Shown here: positions 1 to 10,479 of the stretch, one piece after another
Numbering within the stretch: the stretch's first letter is position 1
Layout of the letters: the number at the start of each line of letters is the position of its first letter
Assembly (NCBI RefSeq): GCF_000264905.1
Contig: NW_006763154.1
Location: 429,125-493,124 of the forward strand
DNA: 64,000 nucleotides
Reading direction: 5' to 3'
From: Stereum hirsutum FP-91666 SS1
Lineage: Eukaryota > Basidiomycota > Agaricomycetes > Russulales > Stereaceae
The notes under the pieces: model-generated
Told to the model about the DNA's origin: nothing
The model's input: the letters and a program-made list of their open reading frames with translations, nothing else
The model's database searches: none
Position numbers and translations under genes: made by a program

Positions 1-1083
1 TGTTTTGATTTACCAACTCCGGATGTCACCGACTGTGTGTATAAGTACTGTACCATTGCTACACAGAGGCTTGAGCTTGTCCTTTTACCTTAATATCCTT
101 ACCATTGCAATATATAACTTGTGTCTATATAATCTTCTCCGGTGATGTGCAGGGTGGAAAGCGTGACCTGAACGGGCCACCAGGCCAGCAACCAATAACG
201 GGTTGAAACGCACCGAAAGCACTGAAATCACCCGGTCAAGCCCCCTCAGAACCACCGGGTGAAATGATGCATATGGTAAGTTCTTTTAACCCGGTTTTGG
301 CCCACGGAAAATAACCCGTTCTGAGAGCCACCGGGTAATTTGCTTCAGGTTTACGGTGGCGAATGCGCGCATGACCGGGTTACTTGCCGTGTTATTGTGA
401 CCCGGTCTGGGGTCTCTAGTGAGCGGCACACAATTATTCCACCTGCCGCCACACCAATACGTGCGGGTCCACTAAGACACCTACATGATCGAGTAGTCAG
501 ATCACAATAGAATGCAAACGGTATTGAATTTTGCTCGGACGTGATAAGGAATTACTACTCGGTGTATATGTCTTTCGTGCAGTGGTTCTGCCCAGGATGT
601 GTGTCGCCTACAGGCGCAGGGTATACAATATGCAAAGCATCTGATCACGAGACGCATTGCGCCTGGTAAGATAACTCAGATTTTAAGTATTGTCGTACAC
701 CTTGTTTATTGGAGGTAGATGGTCAAACCGGCCAATATGTCGCCACCATGATTATTAGTTGTTATGGCTTTCGCAATAATCAGACGCTCCTTTCAGTCAT
801 GTTTGATCGCGTTCATGTTTCGGTGTGATCACCCCAAGCTTCTTTGTCTCGTCTGTCTGGTGCGATGTGCGTGTTCATCGCATTGTGTATATCTCGAATT
901 CTTGTGGCGTCGAGTCCTCGTAGACCTTAGTAGGTGGGTTATAAACCTCAGAATGCCGAGCCAACCTCTAATAGCGACCCGAGCTCCCTTACCGTCACTC
1001 AACTCAACTTCACCCAGGTCAGCCTTGGGTCAGCCCTTCGCATATTTCAAGCTAATCAGACCGGGACTCATGAATTGAAAGGC
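1..1083. other. Intergenic, CCCGG-motif-rich stretch
   Basis: No gene is recognised. Between about 220 and 410 the hexamers CCCGGT/ACCGGG (and near matches) recur about seven times in alternating orientation, which looks like the inside of a degenerate palindromic or foldback repeat. The remainder up to 1083 is probably the 5' flank of the finger gene that starts at 1084. Confidence 0.4.
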
Positions 1084-2005
1084 ATGTTTTTTTGTATAAG
1101 CTGTCACGAAACATTCCCAGATGAGACTTCGCTACACACTCACTGTCGTGACAAAGAAAATCACCACTATTGCAAACGCTGCAAGAGGTTGTTCCATACG
1201 AGAGCCATCCTGCAAGAGGTAAGTCTTTAGTTCACGATCGAAATCCAAGATGTTGTGCTGAATTCTTCCAAAGCATATTCGCACAGCCGCGGTCCATCAG
1301 CAGTATGCATACACATGCAACACCTCCCGCCTCATCGACTCCTCTGTCAAGTCGTTGAACGATCCGGAAGACCCTTCCTGCTTCGCCTGCGAAACACATT
1401 TCTCGTCCATGCGGATACTCTACCGGCACCTCGCCAATCGTTCCAGTCATCACTGGTGCTTCGTTTGCTACCGCGACTTTGAGACTTCTCACATTTTAGA
1501 AGAGGTTTGTTCTACTTTCTCAGCTCTCCACAAATACTCATGCTCTTGATCTGCTCAGCATGTTTCATCGTATGAAGACAACGAACACGTTCTCGAATGT
1601 CCCATCTGCGCTAAGACTTTCGCAACGCCTTCCTGCATGGCAGATCACATCGAATATGACGGTGCATGTCATTATTCGGGTCGCAACCAAGTTCGGCAAT
1701 CCTCGACAGCATGTCCGCCAAAGGTGAAGTCATACCGCTCGTCAACGAGCCGCCTGAACGACGTGGCCTCATCTGTCCATGCCGACTACGTCAACAATGC
1801 AAGACCATTCAACGGAGACTCATACCAATGTTATCTCTGCCATCGTACCTTTCGCACTCTCAAGGGATTGCACAGTCACCTCGAGTCTTTGGCGCATGAC
1901 AGGCGAGATCTTCGCTGTCCGAAGTGCAAGGCGTGGTTCAGCACTGCATCGTCTTTAACTGACCACATCGAGAAGGAGCTTCGCGGTGTGGGCGAGGTTT
2001 GGTAA
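1084..2005 (+). CDS. C2H2-type zinc-finger-like protein
   Basis: Three exons, 1084-1218, 1304-1504 and 1559-2005, join at phase 0 with GTAAGT...CAG and GTTTGT...CAG introns and give about 260 residues. Each exon carries paired Cys-X2-Cys knuckles followed by His: CISCHETF and CKRCKRLF in exon 1, CFACETHF and CFVCYRDF in exon 2, CPICAKTF, CYLCHRTF and CPKCKAWF in exon 3. This is the pattern of basidiomycete proteins with degenerate C2H2 fingers, usually assumed to bind nucleic acid. The ATG at 1084 is chosen because the finger begins immediately after it; an upstream in-frame extension to 934 exists but has no ATG. The acceptor at 1304 is the least certain, as the expected His after the exon 1 knuckle becomes Tyr. 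The specific function is unknown. Confidence 0.7.
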
Positions 2006-2109
2006 TGTGTTCAATGGTATGGACAGTCGTTTATATCAGGGCATGGTGCTTGCATGGACATTGAAGTAGCGAAGGGGAGTAGGGTGTCTCGGACACAACG
2101 TCAGAGAAT

Positions 2110-2268
2110 GCATACTGTACGATTTCGATCAATTCGGCATCACGTGATGATTTTTATTTTTCCGACAAAGCTCCAAATCCTCAACAAATCAAAAGAAAAT
2201 TATTGCCGCTATCTCCCAAAACGGCTGTGATGCGTGACTGCCGAATTGATCGAAATCGTACAGTATGC
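2110..2268. mobile_element. Short inverted-repeat element (MITE-like)
   Basis: A roughly 35-bp arm starting at 2110 (GCATACTGTACGATTTCGAT...) returns as a near-perfect reverse complement ending at 2268, with a 2-base swap near the inner edge. The 90-bp AT-rich centre has no coding potential. No clear target-site duplication is seen, so it may be a MITE or just a stable hairpin downstream of the finger gene. Confidence 0.55.
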
Positions 2269-3535
2269 GCGCAGTGTACCACGTGTAAAGATATGACAGC
2301 TGTTCTCGTGTTATCACAGAAATATATCATCGCCACATAATCACAATGGAAAAGTGGACAACAAGTGTGACAACGAACATTCAACAAGTGATCCATGCAT
2401 CCAACCGACGTACCAAGTGTTATGAATGTGAGTCATATGCTCGACAAATGCAGAGGCAGTAGTGTCTCAATAGTGTCTAGTGTTGTCTGAAGCTCCGAAA
2501 CCTCGATGTATGTAGCCCGGGGGATGGATTTCGGTGGAAGCAGACACCAGATTAAGTAGACTTCCACAAGACGAGTTTGCACGGTGCTCAGAAAGATGAG
2601 ATATATAACGGAAATGAGTGAGAACCTATGGAGTTGCTTCCACAGAGTTAGCCGACACGAGGTGACTTGAGATGTACAGCGGTAATAGGGAGTATTGATG
2701 CGACCGAACAGAAGCCGTAAAACTTATAGATCCCCCGTAATAGACCTAAGAGCGAGTCCATGTCTGAAGACCGATATTATTACCGTTGGGCCATCGGCAG
2801 GAGCCAGAAGAAACAGTACAGAGCGTAGTATACAAAGACCTGAACAGAGGATATCAAGACTCCATTGCTGCATCATGTCGTGGTTGAGGACGTCGAGGAG
2901 CGATGGGTGCAACGAAAGGTGAGTAACCCATCGGACTATCCCAGTTCCGCCATCCGACTGCACCCGTAACGCCACACTGATACGATATATTCGCCTTTCG
3001 CCCAGCCTTGCCACCGACCAACAACCAACCATACCTCCGGCTCCTGATCCTCAGCCTCAGCTCGGCCACCATGGGTAGCTTTTCGATCGCGAGTACTTAC
3101 CTAGTCTTTGAAGGGTTCTGTCAACTTCTGTGTCCCGAAGCCATACTTACAATACACCGTCAACTCAACCTCGACTCTGTCTGTAGAAACTTGGTAGAAA
3201 CAAGCCTACGCTCACTCTTATCCATTGGGAAAATGGAAATGTCCAGAAGAAAGGTCATCACCGTTGATAGTACATATGTGCATAGCCTTGCCATGGCGAG
3301 AAGATGTGTAGAAGCCGCCTTTACATCGGACCACTGAAACCGAGCCTAGGAAAGAGGAGTTCACATGTGCAGCATCTTATCAGCAGAGAAGAACGACATA
3401 CTATCAGCATAACTCGGAGCGTCAGTCTCTGACCATGCTTTCCAGAGATGAACGAGCATTTGGTGACCTACGGTCGAGATTGAATTAGATCGAGGATTTC
3501 ACTGGTATCAAAATCATGGACAATCTCGCTTTACC
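2269..3535. other. Intergenic, nothing recognised
   Basis: Short open frames occur on both strands (for example 3008-3337, +), but none has recognisable motifs, clean splice partners or family resemblance. No RNA gene or repeat structure was seen. Confidence 0.4.
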
Positions 3536-4149
3536 TCACCCAGATGCAGTCCTCTCATCAGCCCATCCGAACGCCCTTCCCATCATCGTCATAATAAAAT
3601 TCCTCCACGTCTTGATCTGATGGGTGTTCTCAGGCATCGTCTCCATCCTGGGAGCTCCTTCCTTAATACCTGAGCCCATAACCGCTGCTATCCCCCGATT
3701 CATGTTGGGTACAGATCCTGCCCGTCCAAGCCGTACTGTCTCGTAGGTTATGGTTTCTTCAGGTGGATTGGTCGCCCTGTAGGTGCGCGTGACATTTTCT
3801 CGATCGTATCGGATATGATGAATAGTAAAGCAATAGCAAAAGATGCAAGTAAATATGATCGCGAGCGATTCTAATATAGGCATTGAGGATGCTTCAGTGA
3901 AAGATGGGACAAACGCAATGGATGGAAGAGCTCACGGAGGTTTATAGCGCCCACAAGCTCGTTAACATAATCCAAATCAGCTGCGTGATCATACACCACT
4001 AGGTTGGGAACTTCGAAACTTGCAACATACCATGAGGCTGCGTACCGGTGAAGAGAAGATGCAAGGACCCCAAGCCGAGGCCTAATATCTGCACTTGCAA
4101 CGTCGAGATTCCGCATGTTGAGCATATAATTAGGGGTGTTCCAGGTCAT
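3536..4149 (-). CDS. Hypothetical single-pass membrane protein
   Basis: Two exons on the minus strand (about 3936-4149 and 3536-3870) join in phase through a 65-bp GTGAGC...TAG intron, giving about 181 residues. The joint reads ...AINL-QSLAIIFTCIFCYCF, so a hydrophobic segment of about 14-16 residues (AIIFTCIFCYCFTI) lies just after the junction and a polar C-terminal tail of about 95 residues follows it. I do not recognise the family. The start at 4149 is only the most upstream convenient ATG, and further 5' exons may exist. The inverted-repeat element at 4314-4585 lies 165 bp upstream and could sit in its promoter. It could also be a gene fragment. Confidence 0.4.
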
Positions 4150-4313
4150 ACGCTGATCGAGGACATGAATTACTGTGGCGACACCATTCTTGGAGATATA
4201 ATGAGTTTCTGTGGCGGCAGTATGGGAGAAAGGATCTGTTCGCTATCGCTACATTGTTATCTCCGCCAACAAAGTACAGAGTTTCCCAACATGTGCGACA
4301 AACCGTTCACTAT

Positions 4314-4585
4314 AGCCTCGTTCAGAGTTGGAATCGAAAGAGTGTTTAAACACTCTTTCGACAGTCGTTGAACGGTATTCGAGTCTTGGCGGTCGAAACA
4401 CTCCTCTGTGATCCAATCAGGAGCGTTGCCGATTGAATACTCCTACTCGGCCATCACAGTATTCATTCCTCCTCGCTCCTGATTGGCTCACAAAGGAGTG
4501 TTTCGCCGCCAAGCCTCGAGGACTTCGTCAACGACCGTCGAAAGAGTGTTTGAACACTCTTTCGACGTGAACTCTGAACGAGGCT
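4314..4585. mobile_element. Foldback/MITE element with nested palindromes
   Basis: A 272-bp element has terminal inverted repeats of about 110 bp that start AGCCTCGTTCAGAGTT and end with the complement. It is flanked on both sides by TAT (4311-4313 and 4586-4588), a plausible target-site duplication. Each arm holds a second, near-perfect palindrome (GTCGAAAGAGTGTT and complement, about 4333-4362 and 4537-4566), so arms and whole can both fold. There is no coding capacity, so this is a non-autonomous DNA transposon remnant. Confidence 0.75.
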
Positions 4586-5233
4586 TATGTGTAGGCCTCG
4601 ATTGAACAAGTGTCGTAGAAGGTATGTCAGACTGCTTCAAGCATGGAATCTTACATACCGGAGACGATCAATATTCGCATGCCATATCACTGGCGGCTAC
4701 GATCAGCGTAGTATCGAAAACATAGTCCCTCGCCCATAGCACAGACTCCCCGTGAAGAAGCGAGTCTGCGAACCAAGCTCCCTGAATCCACTCCACCAGT
4801 CACCTCCGAGACTCCTCAGATTCCGTGGTGTGTTAGACTTCGATTGTACGAGTACCCAGGGAGCCAAAATTGGATCCATGAGAGTCGCCTTAATCTCCTT
4901 CGGTCTAACAGGGTGGGTGCCGTCTAAATGTACATCGTGGATGACGCAAGGAGTGAAAGGAGCAAAAGTACGTCGGCTCTCCCTTCGTCTCCGGCTCTCA
5001 CTGGATTTTATGTATAAGATGAGTAGGCACTCATATATATCTCAGTTTCAAGCGCTCTCTTTCAACCACGACCTCAGATACACAACCGCGGTGATCATCA
5101 TCCTACCTGCAATAAACACAAACACAGCCACAACCGCCGCCATCTCAAGACCTCGATGTCACCAACGTCCCTCTCGGCCTCCGAGGCAAAGCGCAGGTTC
5201 GGTATGGAGAAATAAATCGCGCTGTTTCCCAAG
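4586..5233. other. Intergenic, 5' flank of SnoaL-like gene
   Basis: Nothing firmly coding was seen. A short stretch at about 5156-5200 (ATG at 5156) could be a first exon of the downstream gene, but no donor/acceptor pair joins it in frame. Confidence 0.3.
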
Positions 5234-6222
5234 AATTTGACACCACAGGAGGAAGAGAATGTGAAAGTCGTGCTGGAGTATATGGAGGTGAGTGAGCCCG
5301 CTTCTCGAGTTTCGTCGGAAGCACGAACACTACCCTTTATTTTTATTCTCATTTTCGACCTGTCATTTACTTGGCATGAGCGTATACTCATCGTACTGAC
5401 ATCGTATGCAGATAGCATATTCCCCCACAAACGCCGGCTCTGACTCCGTGGCCCACCTCTGCGCCCCGGGAAACACGTTCGAAGCCCGTTCCACCTTCCC
5501 CGATGCGCACACCGCTGAGGAGTACGCGGAGAGCCACGCCAAGGTGATGCATGCGTTGAATAATCTGGAGATTGTGAGGTTTGACTATGTGATTGCTAAG
5601 GGTGCGTTGTCGTATCTTTCGTCATCGTTCTTCCCTCCTCGAGTTTTAGAAGTGCCAGCCTCTTATGTACGCTTCAATGCACATATGACGAACACTCATC
5701 CCTTATTCTCCTGTCCCTCATCCACTACATCCATCATAAAACATCATGAAACAATACTTACTGCGTTCTCCTTATGTCGGCACACACAGAGAACTTCGTC
5801 TCCCTCCGCTACACAGCAACAGGCTCGCATGTCGGCGCGCCACACAACGACATTCGGCCTACAGGACGTCGAGCACAGTGGACTGCATGCGGAAACTTTG
5901 TGCTCGACAACTTCAACACTGCAGCTGGAGAAAAATCGAGGATCAGGAAGTGGTTGAAGGGTTGGGATAAGACGCAGAGTGAGTTCTAGTCGTTCATCCC
6001 TCCGTTGATTTCTTGTTCCTCGGTCGTTGTTTTGTTTGTTTGGTGAATCCACATCTCAGTCCTCGGTGCCACTCCTTCGCTTCGATCCTCTTCACTCTGT
6101 CCCACGGGTTTCTGTTTCCTCATTTCCAAGGCATTTGGACTGATGGTATCATTCTTAATTTTATCGATGTTTTAGTGTGGCAACAATTAAGATGGGTCAG
6201 GCCCAATAACGACAAGGTCTAA
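5234..6222 (+). CDS. SnoaL-like (NTF2-fold) protein
   Basis: Exons about 5234-5287, 5412-5601, 5790-5978 and 6176-6222 join in phase. The protein runs LTPQEEENVKVVLEYME, IAYSPTNAGSDSVAHL, then ENFVSLRYTATGSHVG, then IRKWLKGWDKTQMWQQLRW to the stop. This is the order of fungal SnoaL-like polyketide-cyclase/NTF2-fold proteins of about 150-160 residues: an N-terminal helix, the strand RYTATGSHVG and a C-terminal W-DK-MWQQLGW helix. Such proteins bind small molecules or act as small cyclases or isomerases; no substrate can be assigned. The start is a problem: where the family begins Met-(x)-Thr-Pro the sequence has TTG (5237) and no in-frame ATG. Either a 5' exon was missed or the start codon is lost. 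Confidence 0.7.
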
Positions 6223-7218
6223 CTCGTGGTCGAGGATAAATGCTGATTGACGGTGACGGAGATAGGTCCTATGCCGTCGATGTCTATCATAAGCGATTTT
6301 CCAGAGTTGTAGTGATCGACATTGTCAAGAGTCTGCAAAACAGAAGACGTCATGTTGGTAATATACGCATCTACCATAGCGGGCTCAGAGCTGTTGTGAA
6401 GGTGTTGGAACGTTTATCGTACTAGGCGAATATAAGCACAGAGACACAATCTAGTCACCACCAAGATGATTCGTCAGAGGAGTATTGCCCAGGAAGGAGA
6501 AGGGAGGAGAATAGGCTCACCACAGCGCACCGAGCAGTCCACTAATAGTGCCAGCTTCGAACGAGAAAGTCGTCTCGGCTCTCAAGCTCAATAACCGGTC
6601 AACAGAGCAGTCAAAAGACCTTCTATAGTCGCAGAATTGACACGACTAGTCGCTACTAGAGTAAAAAGACAACGAAAGAGGGATGAACCACCAGGCGGGT
6701 AACGCTCACGGTGATTGTGAGAGGAGGAATGCGGGCGTCGCAAATTTGGCGCGCATGGCTCTGTTGCGGAGAAATCCGGAATCAGTGCCACTGGGGCGCC
6801 CAATAAGCCCGGAGTAGCGCATCCTGTATACGCGGTGCAGTAGTATGGCGGGGTATTGTGAAGTACCAAATATGTTTATGGTTGTTATCTTATGGACTTA
6901 AACCGTACGCTGGAAGCGTGCAGTATGCGATTCTGGGACAGGCTCTGTGGAATATAAGCGTAGCGGGTCACGGGAGTTGCGAGCTCGGTGCAAGTATTAT
7001 TCGCGATCGGTTGCCTTCTTCAGAGGAGCGCCAATACCGTATTGATCCCCTAAGCTCGACATCGTCTCCGTCGATATACCACAGATATCGCTCCCGAGTA
7101 TGCATCCAAGTCGCACATTAAATGCTCGAGTTGACGGTACTTATCTCGATTCCAACTCCCCCGACAGTGGCGTGTAAGACTGGAACAATGTATATATAAG
7201 TACGGTATAACCACGGGA
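6223..7218. other. Intergenic, nothing recognised
   Basis: Only short random-looking open frames on both strands. A TATATAAG sequence at about 7193 has no gene downstream of it on the plus strand. Confidence 0.4.
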
Positions 7219-8337
7219 TCATTTATTGAAAACCTTCACCACCGAGGTATCTGATGAGATACTGAACTGTCCAGGTGAAGCACCTGGAACGATGTCTACC
7301 GAGAGACCATTCCGCACCTGACGGAGTCGAGAATGTGGGATTTCCAGAGATACAAAATACTCCTTAACAGATTCTTGATTCCACGGTCCGGCTACAGTCA
7401 TCTATCAGCAATTTTGCAACCAGGTTGATTGTTCAAGAATACTCACCTGGAAGCCGTACTCAAACCCGAGGCGCCTGAACACGTACTTCAAAGCATCTAG
7501 ATCGCCCAACTCATCATACTCCTCTTCCCATTCCTCATTCGTCATTCCTTCCCGTATGATCGAGCATCCGAAATCTAGAATGAAGGGCCTGTATTTGCCA
7601 CGGCCCACCGAGACTAGGTGTATATTATGATCGTGAATGTCCGTATGGGCGACCCCTTTGCGTTTGAATTCTCGAAGAAGGCGATGAAGTGAAGAGTAAA
7701 CCTTGCGCGTTATGCGCGTCGCATCGTGGTGGAAAGACGCCAACGGTTCTCCATCAAGATATCCGAATAATAAAATGGGGAGACTGACAGCGCGTTCACC
7801 AGGAGGACTCCATAGCGTTCCGGAGGCGTAGCATCGAGGAATGTGGCGGCCTTGGAAGGAACGGAGGATGGAATAGGCGCGTTTTTCGGTATTGAACATA
7901 TCAAGCATGGTGTTCTGGTAGAATAACTCCCATTCGAGAGGGTCTTCCGTGCCAACATGATGTGGGTGTATCAGTTCGCCATCCGGGGATCGCTTAGCGG
8001 GCATTTCGCGCGCCTTGGTCTCAAGTTCTAAGTTCCACGGGTGATCGTCTTCGAGACGATGCTTCAGGAAGCGCGAGTCGAAAATCTTCATGACGAAGAT
8101 GTCTGAAGGTGGCAAGTGAAGACGTTGTGATTCATCGGTGGAAATTTTGACGGTGAAAACCTGGCTCGTGGTCGAGGACAAGTGTTGAACTACTGTGACG
8201 GTCACACGCCTCGCCGCGCCGAGGTCGAGGGTGAGAGGTGTACCAGCGTCGTAATAGTCGGTATTATGGAGGTTCTGGATGGCTAGACAAGCATTAGAGG
8301 TTGCATCCTGCAGAAAAGATTGAGTCTCACCACTCAT
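7219..8337 (-). CDS. Protein-kinase-like (aminoglycoside/RIO-type fold) protein
   Basis: Two exons on the minus strand, 7447-8337 and 7219-7401, are separated by a 45-bp GTGAGT...TAG intron at phase 0 and encode about 357 residues. Kinase-fold landmarks are present in order: a possible nucleotide lysine in DIFVMKIFDSRF (near residue 80), the catalytic loop HTDIHDHNIHLV (His-x-Asp-x4-Asn) near 236, and the metal-binding ILDFGCS near 256. The N-terminal 60 residues are family-specific. It resembles the expanded, poorly characterised basidiomycete kinase-like family rather than a classical Ser/Thr kinase; the substrate is unknown. The ATG at 8335-8337 is the first clean start. An intron-like TTTTCTGCAG lies just inside it, so a longer 5' form cannot be excluded. 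Confidence 0.75.
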
Positions 8338-9230
8338 CCTTGTTCACAACGAGAAGAGTCTCAGGCGAGACGAACGTTTTGGGAGCTTCCCTGATACGTT
8401 TGAATGTGGTCTTAATTTGTGCCCACCGCCTCGGTACCGCCCGACTCGGAGTCCAAATGTCGGAAGACCCCGGGATACAGCACCTCGAAGTTCCGAACTC
8501 GTTCAGTGTTCTGAGAGGTTCTGAGCTCCGTACCGTCTTGAGATGAGGAACCCTGGGGCACTTATAGGAAGGTTTCACGAACGGCAGCCTCAAGGGTGGG
8601 TGATGGTACATACGCAAATTTCTGGGAAAGGTTCAGCACCTGATACTGGCGTCATTTAGGTGGCGTTAGCACCAAGTTAGCACTGTAACTTTCACCCTTA
8701 TTTTCACTCCTCGGCTCAAGCTCACGAATCCTAATCCGGCGTTCTATAGAAGACGGGAAAAAATGCATTAATTCCGCGGACTCAATCTGTCTTACTCCGG
8801 ATAATCGTCAATTATTATAAGGATGACTGCACCTCGCGAACAGTACTTACACGGTCTTTTGGAGACCTCGCTGCAATCTCTGTGCTCTGGGACGGGAGAT
8901 ACCTACTCAATGTTTCGGGATGCATTCTCTCTCAAACTTGCTACAAATACGGAACCCAAACCTTGTACACTTCATATAAGTGTCCCGGGTTTGCTGCGGC
9001 GAGTTCGCACACACAGAGCAGCCCCGTCCCTCGTCTCTCCCTCCTCTGCACTCTCCTGCAATATTCGTTCATCCAGAGTTTTCAGATCATCGGAATATCT
9101 GAATAAGATCCGTTCTTGTATACTCTGTAAGTGTCTTTAGCTTCGGTGCACTTATTCGATCTTTCTCCAACTTTGATTTAGCCGTCAACGGTACCTTTGA
9201 CTTCAGGTCACGGATTATCTCGTCCCTGTC
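8338..9230. other. Intergenic, nothing firmly coding
   Basis: A 96-codon minus-strand open frame (8327-8617) touches the start of the kinase-like gene and could be a missed 5' exon, but no splice pair joins it cleanly. The rest shows nothing recognisable. Confidence 0.35.
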
Positions 9231-10269
9231 ATGGCTACACAAGTAGTTCCTTCAGTCGTTTCCTAAGTCGTTCCACAGCCTGAAGTCATGCGTACCCAGG
9301 TCATCCCCCAAGTCTCTCCCTCATTCGTTCCTCCGGACTATCCCCAGCCTGAGGTTGCTCCCGAAGTTGTCTCCCAGCATGAAGTCGCTCCCGAAATCGT
9401 TCCTCAAGAAGGCCCCCATGTCGTTTCGCAGATCATCTCCGGAGTCGTTCCACATGTTGCTCCTCAGCCTGAGGTCACTGCTCAAGTCGCTCTCCAGGTA
9501 TCTCCGCAGGTCGTTCCACATGTCGCTGCACAAGCCGCTGCACCTCCCGCTCCCCAAGTTGTTCCCCGGGTGATTCCCCAATTCGTTCCCCGAGTCGCCT
9601 CTATCGATCGAGGACCAGAGCTCAATCCTTATAACGTATGGCTTCTCCTTTCTTAGCAGGTGGCATGGTCTGTATTGCATATCTGACTTGTTTTTGACTC
9701 GGAAATACAGGCCAATCAGAGGCGTCGGTATGCAAATGTTTTGCGGAACCTCCCTTTACCCAATGAAGAACTTTTCCGTATCCATCAGCCTTCCGTAAAA
9801 CTGGAGAAAGTTCACGGCCAAGGTACATCGAATTTAGGAGGCTTTTGTATTGGATGCAATCTCGAGCACAATAGGGTTGACATGAAGTGGGGCATATACG
9901 GCTGTAAAAAAAGGAAAATCACCAGGAAGGAATGTGTCGTCTGGGGGACCTGGAAAATCGATGACGGACCCAGGGTCAAGGATTTCGTCTTAGAGATGGC
10001 GGAGCTTCTTGGAGAGCAGGTCGACTCCGAACTTACAAGGTCGGCGTAGGTGATTGGTATGCCGCATGTAAAAAAACTAATCTCTGGCCGAAAGCTGACC
10101 GTCTCATTCTGGATCAGGTATTACCTTCATGGGCAAACACTTACTCTCTTCGTTGGAGTCTCTTGCAGTAGTGTACTTTGACGGAAAGGGTATACGGACT
10201 ATCTACGTTCTAAATCTTCGCGTACATCGAGCTGTCAATCATCTAGTCCGCAATGAAACCAGAGAATGA
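9231..10269 (+). pseudogene. Pro/Gln/Val-repeat protein gene, disrupted
   Basis: From the ATG at 9231 the frame reads MATQVVPSVVS and then TAA where the repeat pattern predicts Gln (CAA to TAA); it is open again as VVPQPEV and on through about 110 residues of imperfect PQVVP/PEVAP repeats. An ATG at 9288 would still give a protein: 9288-9635 plus 9711-10049 join at phase 0 (GTATGG...CAG) and end ELTRSA-stop. However, a clearly coding-looking stretch in another frame follows at once (about 10040-10117, VGVGDWYAACKKTNLW...), then another after an apparent intron (10169-10269, VYFDGKGIRTIYVLN...). These do not join in phase, so I read the locus as a gene with a nonsense change and at least one frameshift. 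The C-terminal domain (CIGCNLEHN, KWGIYGCKKRK) is not recognised. Confidence 0.45.
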
Positions 10270-10479
10270 TACCGCGCCCGACTATCATGTGAACAGCATG
10301 CAGCTCTTACTGGGCAGGTATATGAAGCTTTCTACCGGACAATATCGTTTGTTTGATACAACTCGGACCCCTCACGATACACATTCATGGTCCCACTCTC
10401 ATCTCCGACCGCCGACCTCCCTCTCTAACATCTCCGTCGCCTGCCTCAACTCAACCCCCGCATCTGAAGCCCAAGCCCA

